From Rhipidocladum racemiflorum (taxonomy: Eukaryota > Streptophyta > Magnoliopsida > Poales > Poaceae), in the NCBI GenBank assembly GCA_036346355.1, contig CM070576.1, positions 60,079,712-60,143,711 on the forward strand: a stretch of 64,000 nt of DNA, written 5' to 3'. The position numbers and the translations under genes were made by a program. Below, piece after piece: positions 56,500 through 64,000 of the stretch; the first letter of the stretch is position 1, and every line of letters starts with the position of its first letter. The notes under the pieces are model-generated. The model made no database searches and was not told the origin of the DNA. It saw only the letters and a list, made by a program, of their open reading frames with translations.

Positions 56500-59090
56500 C
56501 AAAGAAATCTTTAAGCCATATAGCGGGAAGCCCGTGCTTCCATTCCATTTGAAGCGTATCTTGCGTCAAGTTTTTCTGGGCAAAAGTAAAACAAACTAGC
56601 TAACTCTGGCTGAGGATCCTCCTCGTCCTCTGCCGCCGCCTCGGCCGGGCCACATCCTCGACAGCGGGAGAGCGTCGGATAGGCGCCACGTCCTCGGCTA
56701 CCGCCTCGACTGAGGTTCTCCATCGCCGGTGGCCGCGACCTACCGGAGCGAGCGTCGTGGACTCCCTCACTCGCTGCTTGATCGCCTTGATCCCGGACGT
56801 GGCTGCGGGATCGGTTAGATCCGCGGCTTGCGCAACAAGCCAGTACGTGCCGCGAAGTGGCCGCGCGGACTGCGCGCCCCTCTGGGCGGACTGGCGGCGG
56901 CGGCGAGCGTAATGCTGATCAGCGATGCAGCGGCGAGAAGGCATAGTGCGTGGCTTCTCTCCTGCGGACCCATTGCTCAGCCCTAGCGAACAAGTGCGGC
57001 CATTGCTCGGTTGAAGGCATGGCGCGCATCTGCGAAGTGTCCACGTCTGGCCGACCCTATCGGCCTTCTCGCCTCGACTCCGCGAGCCTTTCCGTATGGC
57101 GGAGTGCTTTGTTCCATTGCTCCCGCTCCGGCCGCGACTCCGCTCGATCCGCCCCGGTCGCGCGAGATCTTCTACCTCTTTGCGGAGCGGTTAATCTCGA
57201 TTCCGCCTCGCGTCAACGCTCCACGTAAGCTGAGGCATTCGCTTATCTTCGGAATAAAGCTGGCGAAGCTGACAAAAGCGTCTGCGTCTAGAGAGCGGAC
57301 GAGCGGTAGATCCGAGATGGGGTAGGCGAGCGGACCTCGATCGAAGCGGCGGCGCCCGGCAACCCCGCCCGCTTGAAGTCGCCCTCCCCTGCGGCCGTCT
57401 GAGGATCGGCTACCCGGATCGCGACCCTAGACCTGGCGCCGGACCACCAGCGGCTTGGCAACGGAAGGGTCGGGCGGGAACCTAAGAAAGCGTGAAAGCG
57501 TAAATAGCGGCAAAAATGCCGCTCAAAAAACTTAAATTCCGTCTTGTATGTGCATTTTTTGAATAAGTACCTAGGTGATGGCCTTGGGAACGAGAGGCAC
57601 CTTCGAGTAGGACCAGCCCAGCGGTGTGTTATCGGTGAGTCTGTCGGCCTAAGAACGGCTATGGCCAGAGCGAAAATCGCGACTTGGCCCAGTGGCGTGG
57701 CGGCGGAAAGGTCGCCGCCCGCCGGTGGTGGCAGACGTGTTGGCTGGCGCTATTTGCCAGCAAGGAGCATGGCGATGGCTGCTGCCCACCACCCCTTGTC
57801 GCGAAGGCGAGAGGGCCCGTGGCGAAGGTTTGTTGTCCCCACCCGGCGGGAGCAAGGAGACGGAGCCCCGGTGGTCGGCAAACCTCCGCCACCTAGGAAA
57901 CGGCCGGCGGCGAAAAGTCCGCGGCAGCCGCCGTGAGGTTCCCGCCCGGTCGAGCCGAAGAAGCGGGGCCTTTGGGAACGACCACCATTCACCGTCATCA
58001 TCGCCGTCATCCGGACGCTGCGCCTCCCTAGGTGCCCTCACGGCGCCCGGCGAGGAGGTCCCGGATTGTCAAGGTGCGTGTCCGCGTCGGGCGTGCCCAT
58101 GGCGTCCATCGGCGGCATGGCACGGACTACGTCGGGCGCTCCCCGGCGACAGCCGTGACGGGACCGCGCCGTCAGGGAATTCGGAATGGGGCCGGCGAAG
58201 CCGATTCGCCATCCACGCGATCGCGTCGAAGACAGGTTCGGCAGCTGGCACACAAAAAAGAGAGGAAGAAGCCCGAGAATAAAAACAGCATCGGCACCAA
58301 AATTCGACCCATAGCGTAGAAGGAGAGGATGGCTCAAGGTGAAGCAGTTACCTCGGGAATGCTCGGGTCCGTCGCCGGCGCCATGTATCTTTGCCAGGCG
58401 AGGCGGGCCATTGTGGCGAAGAGAACACGACCTCGGGAAGCGAAGTCCGAATGACCATGAGCCACTGCATCAAACCCGCCCGTCCGCAGTGGTCGGGCCA
58501 GCGTAACATAGCGAAGCTTCGGGCGTCTCGCTCATAGCCCCGATTGGGAGTTCTTGACGACGCCGGGCGGAAGCTCCGACACCTCAATGCCACTATCGTC
58601 CTCGGCGTACATCCAATCTTCACGCCGGGTTCCTCGATTGGATCGGCGATCCGGAGGAAGGTAGCGTGACATGGACCCGTCGCGAACGCGGTGGCAGCTC
58701 GATAAAGCCGAGTTGCCGCGTGGCGAGGGTGTAGAAAAGCGAAAAAGAAGGAGGTTGGGGAGCACTCCTATGAACATTTCACGAGAAGTGGCGGCGGCGA
58801 CAAGGAGAGCAGCGGAGTTGGGGAAGATGGATGTGGTGAATAGCATAAAAGTTGAGGAGCGGAGAGATAAAATCAGACCGGTGGCGCGAGGCCATGAAAA
58901 GCCGCCACGAAAAAGATCACCTCCCGGGGCCAGGCTGGGCTCGGCGGTCCGTGCAGGAGAGATCCAGCTGATTATGTTCGAAATGCGGGCGGCAATCTCC
59001 TCCTCGGCGGTAAACGAGGGAAGAATGGGAGCCATCGGGTGCGGAAGAATGTCGAAGTCCGTCGGCAAAGACAAAAGGAGAAGGAAGCTC
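56500..59090 (-). pseudogene. Antisense coding-like region in the 3' space of the Tat-like element
   Basis: Minus-strand frames at 59074-58532 (180 codons, ending in an acidic segment with EDDSGIEVSELPPGVVKNS) and at 56944-56600 lie between integrase and the 3' LTR, opposite to gag-pol. Extra antisense ORFs in this position are known in Tat-lineage elements such as Grande. The frames are interrupted, and between them (58350-56950) only fragments are open. The function of such ORFs is unknown. Confidence 0.45.
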
Positions 59091-59437
59091 TAAAGCGGGA
59101 AGAGAGCGAGGGTGAGGAGAGTTAGAGAAGGAGGAGTCCCCCCCTCGTCGACTTTTTATAAGGCATGAGGAAAGCCACACGGCCAAAAGAGCCCATGGCG
59201 GTTCGGGAAAAGAGAGGAAGTTCAAAAGCCAGTTAAGAAGGCGTGTCCCAAGGATCGTGCGGCGGTTGCGGGGAATAGCGGCGCAAACTTCCATACAGGA
59301 ACCGGAAGCGAGAAAGTCTCAGAAAGGCTGGGCGAGTGGGCTGATGTGGCCCATGGAGAAGTGAAGCGGTTCTCCGATTAGTATTCAAAGAAAAAGGAAG
59401 TTGGTAGGTCAAAAGCGCTCTGGTGGACCGGGGCTCT

Positions 59438-60338
59438 TGTCAGCGTACTTTGCGCGAAGTCCCCACTCCCCGGCATGATTAAAAGGTCGCCGAGTGTAGA
59501 GTCGCCGAGCACGCGTGGCGGCTTGAGCCACGCCCCTGGCGACCAGGAAGGTGGTCGCCAGGGGCACGTGTGCGTGGCGGCACGCCACTGGCGACCAGGG
59601 AAAATAGTCGCCGAGGACCGCGTGGCGGCAGGCCCGCCTGGCGACCAGGAAGGTGGTCGCCAGGGCCGTGGCGGCAGGCCACGCCCTAAGCGACCAGGAA
59701 GGTGGTCGCCCGGGGAGGCTGATAAGCGGCGAATACGCCCGCGACCAGGAAGGTGTCGCCCAGGAAAGGTGGCACGCGGCCACTCCCGAGTCAAGGAGCA
59801 TTTAATGCAAGTTGTGCGCATTAAATGCAAGCGTCTTGGAGATGCGATCGCGACGGCCCGCCTTCCCGACCGGCACGCATTAATTGCGTGACATCACGGC
59901 AACACCTTACCTGGCGTAGCAGAGCGTTGGTGGGCGGGGGCCGAGGTGGGATTGTGACAGTGCGGCGATCATTAATGAAAAGTAAACGGCGGCGTCGCCA
60001 ATAAATAATCCCATGCGGTGTAATGATGGTGGGTAGGGTAAGCCACCCATGCGTCCCCGTCGGCCTAGTATAAAAGGAGCCAGGGTGCATGGGAGAGTTC
60101 GAAGATTGTAAGGCTTTCATTTCCTTCGGCAAGAACACAAGCGATACCAAAAGAAGCGAGGACTAGGGCTATTACTCTTATGAGGGCTGAACACAGGGTA
60201 AAAAGCTACAGCGCCTCCTTGTTCCCACGAGTTTCCGGTTACCGGTCGTCTTCTTCCTTTCCCCGTGACAATTGCCAGCCCCTGTTTGAACCTCATAAGC
60301 ACCCAATTCAGAGGTGCCTGTTAGCTAGAACGCTGACA
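59438..60338 (+). repeat. 3' LTR of the Tat-like gypsy element
   Basis: From TGTCAGCGTACTTTG to CGCTGACA. It is preceded by a GGACCGGGGCTCT purine-rich stretch. It contains a five-unit hairpin array (59537-59765) and a CTAGTATAAAAG box near 60065. Confidence 0.82.
59537..59765. repeat. Hairpin repeat array in the 3' LTR (five units)
   Basis: Same self-complementary unit as in the 5' LTR, near 59537, 59588, 59637, 59688 and 59741. The second unit has a changed loop and right stem (GGGAAAATAGTCGCC). Confidence 0.8.
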
Positions 60339-61836
60339 GCTGCATCATGTGAGCTATGTTGTCACTTTGTGTGCGCAAACTGTTCTAACCATATCATGCC
60401 ATCACTCGAACCCCAGTCTCAGGCATGACAGCCAACCGTAGTAACCAGTTAGGTTGCGTATAGTCTAGTTCAAATCCGTCCTAAAAAATACCAAATTTGG
60501 TCCATTAAGCAGCAATCTCGGTCCCGAAGAGCGAAATATGGATGACATTTCGTCGAAATTCATTGAGGTACTGTAGTAATTTTTTAAAAAATTATTTGAT
60601 CAGGATTTGGAATTTAGATGGGCTAAAATCTATGATTTCGTAAAAATTTTGCAAAATTTCACCAGAATTTTGATCCTAAAAATGACTTATCGCACTTGAA
60701 GAGTACCAGAGGAGCGAGCAGTCGAAGTCGGCCACTGAGGGTACGATTTACCGCAGGGTCGACTTGCCCGTCTGGTTACGCATCGGCTGTACTATTCAGT
60801 GATGATAAAAGTCTAGTACCCACGGCCATCAGTTTATGCCAACAGCTTAACGCAGAGAGGGGGTCGCATTCCGGCCTGAACAGCACGTTGCTTAACGACC
60901 GTCCAATTGCACTTAAATTCCACCCTCTAATCTTCGTGCTGCACAGTGCGGTTTTGTTATTTGTTCGTGTTTGGTGAAGGTTTTCCTGTTGTTTACCGTG
61001 GTAGGTCCTGCAACAGGACTAAAGGAGAAGACAGCTCTCTCTCTCTCTCTCAAGTTTAGTCAATGGACAGAACTGAACCAGCGTAAGTGGCCAAGAGAAA
61101 CTTGTGGGGATCGATCTTGAAATGAAATGTTCTGCAGGAACAAGACCGATCAAAACACATGAAGACCAGCATTGTAATACCGAGTTGATGAATGCAATCA
61201 TGCATGTAATTACTATACATGTATTCCAAAAGACAGGGGTGAGTGTATAAATGGCGGCACTGCCCGGCCACGAGCAAGTATGGTGGAGCGTATACGAGCT
61301 AGGCTTGTACATTGATGGGCTTCTCCGTGGAGCACAAAGTAGTTTTGTCGTCGCGTGCGCGCACATGGCAGGTTAGGTGGCCACAATCTATCACCATGCA
61401 TTGCAAACAAGCAAGCAATCAAGGGGCACGTAGTACGTCGTCATGCGTCTGTTGTCTCACAATTAGAACGCGACGGCCGCGCATGGATGGGATGGCGCAC
61501 GAACAGCTAGGCTAGCGCATCCTCCCTTCTGCCTTTTCCATTCCCTTCTCTCGGTCTTCTCATCCGTGGAAATTTTATACGCCAATCAATCAATGGTTGC
61601 CTGAATATTGGTCCAATTTTAGTGTTTTCGGAAAGGAGCTGATTTTGCCTTTCATCAGTGACACGGTTTTTGTATGTCCACTGATGGGGTGTAACTTGAG
61701 AGTGAGAAGTAGTTTGTGCCTTTACAGACTACTCAAGAAGGCTATGTGTCGTCTGTACACTTTAGAGGCAGACATTTCAGATACCATCTGATCAAATTTG
61801 CTGAAAGCCTGAAATTACCTTTGTTCTCTTAAAAAC
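60339..61836. other. Spacer between two retroelements; no gene seen
   Basis: Mixed composition with a (CT)8 run at 61035-61051. Short open frames on both strands show no domain. 61550-61836 is AT-rich and leads to the LTR tip at 61837. Confidence 0.4.
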
Positions 61837-64000
61837 TGAGATGCCCCAAAATTTCAAAACCAAATCTAATCCTTAATTCCAACCCTAATTCGAGTTTGAT
61901 TTGGGTTTAATCGAGCTCTAATTTCGTTCTTAATCCGTTTTGGAAGTGGGGATTAGGGTTGGGTGGGAGAAGTTGGACTTACCTGGTCTCCCGCACGGTC
62001 CATCGGTCCTTCGCCCGCGTCGCCCGTCGCATCGCCGCCGTCCCGTCACGCGGCTTCGTCTTCCTCGCGTCATCCTCACCTGCCCCCGTGTTGTCGCCTC
62101 CGCGCAGTCACGCCAGCCCGCGTCAGCGCCCGCCTGCTCACCATCTCGCACTAGTCAGCACCTTGGATGCCGCAACCGCCTGCTCCCATCGCCTTCCACC
62201 GGCCCCCGTCGCCATCCCCTGTCACCACGCCCATGCCGTCGTCCCCTCACCGGCTCCCCCCTTCTCTCGCCGCTGGGTATAAATACACCTTAAGGCCCCC
62301 CTTCCCCTTTTCTCGCCCTCAGGCTTTGCCGCCGTCCGAACCCCTCGCCTCCCCTTCGTTCTCCCCTCCGGCCGATTTGGCCTCGCTCGCCCCACCGCCA
62401 CTCTTCCCTACCTCGATCCCCAAAACCCTAACCCTAGCCCCAACCCTTCGGCTCTCCCGCCAAAGCCCTACCCGGCCCCTTCTTCCCCTGCCCCGGCTTT
62501 GCCCCGTCGCCTCGCTTGCTTCGCAAAGCCGCCTCCACCCCCTTGCCTTCGCCCGCCGCCCTCGCTCGAGCCCTCCCCCCCTCGTGCCCTTGCCCTAGCC
62601 GAGCCCCCCTTTTTTTCCTTTTGTCCAACCGAGCTGGGCCAGCCTACCGCACGACCCACGAGCCTCGCGCGCGCGTCGCCCCCTCTCCCTGGCCCGTGGG
62701 CCTCTTGGGCCGTTCGGCCTGCCCGTGCGGCCCGTGGCTGTTTATTTTGTTTGCTTTTCTTTTTGTATTTAAATAATCCAAGAAAATCCTTTTAAAACTC
62801 CAAAATCCGAAAAATTCCCGAAAAGTCCAAAAATAGCCAAAATACACCATCTCAACCGTTTCGCGCCACTGAGTCCAAATGCAATCTCCGTTTCGCCACT
62901 TGAAGTCCCCAAAATTCCAAAGTGCCCAAAAAGCCCTCAAACTCTCATCCGGTCCTTTCTCTCTCTCAATCCTTTTTGTTCCCCCTTTTCTTGTTTTTCT
63001 CTTTTCTTTTCTTTTATTGTTTTATTCGTTTACTTATTGCTCGTTTCACTTTACGCTAGAACCGGCTTTCGAAGAGATGTTGGAACTTGTCCCGGAGCAG
63101 TACGAGGAGCAGGAGTAGGACGCGACCGGCACCGAGATCGACTACATCAACGACGACCTAGGACTCCCTTCGCTTCGCAAGGCAAACCGCACTCCTTGAA
63201 CATGTTGAACCCATAACAATAATGTAGTTATAATTATTTTAATATTGCATTATGTTGGTATGTTAAAATGCTAGAAATATTTATTTTAAAATGCCATGAT
63301 GACATAGTTAGTACCTAGCTTGCTTTAAAGACCCACTTTGTATTGTTACGACATATTCCCTTTGCAAACCTTAGACTTAGCTATTGAACCTCGTATGCTA
63401 ATAGTTAATTAATTAGTTGAACATCAAAAGTTTTGTATATTAAAATAAAACCATCAAGCAGCAGATTTGATGTAGACTATATTAAAAAATATGCTACGGT
63501 GATAGGACCTTGACGGGCAAACCACTAGATGGTTACGTGCCCGAACCTCGACCGATGACGAGGCCAATGTGAGTGGTGTGGATTGTTGGTTTGGAGTTGG
63601 CTAAGTCTTAGGCATAATTTAAATAATCACAACATTGGGCAAAGTAAATAACTTAGATCCCGCTCAACCACAAGTTGGGTCGGTTAGCCCCTTGACTCGA
63701 TCCAACCTAGCTTGGTACTTGAACTCCCCATTAGAATACTTATAGGTTGAAGCCACCATACTGTGTGTTTTGGACAAGTATGGACCGCGGAGCAACGGGA
63801 TGGAATGGAGGTTGACCGGTGGTGTCACCTGCCGATTCTCACAACGGTAGATACCCATAGTATCGAATCGCGTCTCCCACCGTGACTAGTAGGTCCCGAG
63901 TACTGTGTGGTTTTGAAACTACCTGGTAAGTGCTAAAGAGGGGTGGTTCAACGAAAAGCTTTGATAATCTCGGCTTGGCCGCATGCATTTAAGTTGCATG
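61837..64000 (+). repeat. Large LTR (Ty3-gypsy type), 5' end present, truncated by the window edge
   Basis: It begins TGAGATGCCCCAAAATTTC, an LTR-like tip. After about 440 bp comes TATAAATA (62278-62285), then a CT- and GC-rich leader-like block to about 62740, then an AT-rich part. 63061-63200 holds a short acidic coding-like stretch (LVPEQYEEQE then stop, followed by TEIDYINDDLG). This order matches large gypsy LTRs and resembles the solo LTR at 694-5245 in plan, not in sequence. Whether it is a solo LTR or starts a full element lies outside the window. Confidence 0.6.

Larger units (their letters stand above)
49754..60338 (+). mobile_element. Ty3-gypsy LTR retrotransposon, Tat-like, decayed (10.6 kb)
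   Basis: Two LTRs of about 0.9 kb (49754-50657 and 59438-60338) enclose, in plus orientation, a TGGCGCGC-type primer site, gag, RT, RNase H, integrase, a 3.4-kb 3' space with antisense frames, and a purine-rich stretch before the 3' LTR. That layout is typical of the Tat lineage in grasses (RIRE2/Grande-like). Reading frames are broken by many small indels. No 5-bp target duplication is evident (TTCTT left, GCTGC right), so the outer ends are approximate. Confidence 0.85.

Noticed and set aside
57544..58337. Plus-strand frames up to 196 codons inside the gypsy 3' space
   Set aside because: Low-complexity GC-rich frames overlapping in all phases; the better protein-like signal there is on the minus strand.
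62167..62795. Pro/Ser-rich frames up to 143 codons
   Set aside because: CT-rich leader-like block of the LTR at 61837; composition-driven.
1..64000. CRISPR arrays, bacterial operons, organellar inserts, rRNA genes
   Set aside because: None seen; the window is eukaryotic nuclear DNA and the short tandem repeats present lack the regular repeat-spacer pattern.

Overview
The window is nuclear DNA from a grass (Poaceae). The evidence is a pair of group-B expansins with grass-type exon structure, nested Copia and Gypsy LTR retrotransposons, Stowaway and CACTA elements with grass-type ends, and GC-rich coding exons inside AT-rich repeats. I cannot name the species. Only three loci look like intact host genes: two beta-expansins at 9798-11032 and 15158-16250 (+), and an intronless three-finger C2H2 zinc-finger repressor at 38477-39397 (+). 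Most of the rest is transposable-element DNA in various states of decay.

Layout. 1-6718 is a three-level nest: a Copia LTR fragment is interrupted by a minus-strand Ty3-gypsy element whose gag is itself split by a 4.55-kb solo LTR with a CGCGC target-site duplication (TSD). 8051-8598 is a mini-CACTA carrying a tRNA-like segment. 9.7-16.3 kb is the expansin pair, separated by a hAT element (8-bp TSD) and a Stowaway MITE. 16633-21592 is a complete but multiply broken Copia element (TSD GCAAT). 22399-26305 is a TIR-bounded repeat containing a 3.3-kb CACTA with a decayed Ulp1-type (C48) protease gene. A tRNA-Glu(CTC) pseudogene (26951-27017) and a small hAT element (27271-27621) follow. 27765-34057 is a minus-strand Copia element with almost identical LTRs (TSD TTAAC) but no recognisable gag. 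34.3-36.0 kb holds three MITE-like inverted-repeat elements. 38.5-39.4 kb is the zinc-finger gene, followed by a Stowaway MITE and a hAT fragment. 42.8-43.2 kb has a degenerate ~165-bp tandem repeat. 43.2-49.7 kb is AT-rich and largely unclassified. 49754-60338 is a Tat-like Ty3-gypsy element with ~0.9-kb LTRs, decayed gag-pol and an antisense coding-like region. 61837-64000 is the beginning of another large LTR that runs off the window.

The two expansins are probably a local duplication: their internal exons 2 and 3 have identical lengths (113 and 194 nt) and identical intron phases. They would act in the cell wall. The zinc-finger protein would act in the nucleus as an EAR-motif repressor. 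Nothing links it to the expansins except proximity. I found no operon-like, defence-like or otherwise new gene system. The most unusual signals are a gag-less Copia element with young LTRs, tRNA-like Pol III boxes in a CACTA element, repeated hairpins in the Tat-like LTRs, and indel-dominated divergence in the 49.7-60.3 kb element that may be a sequence-quality problem.
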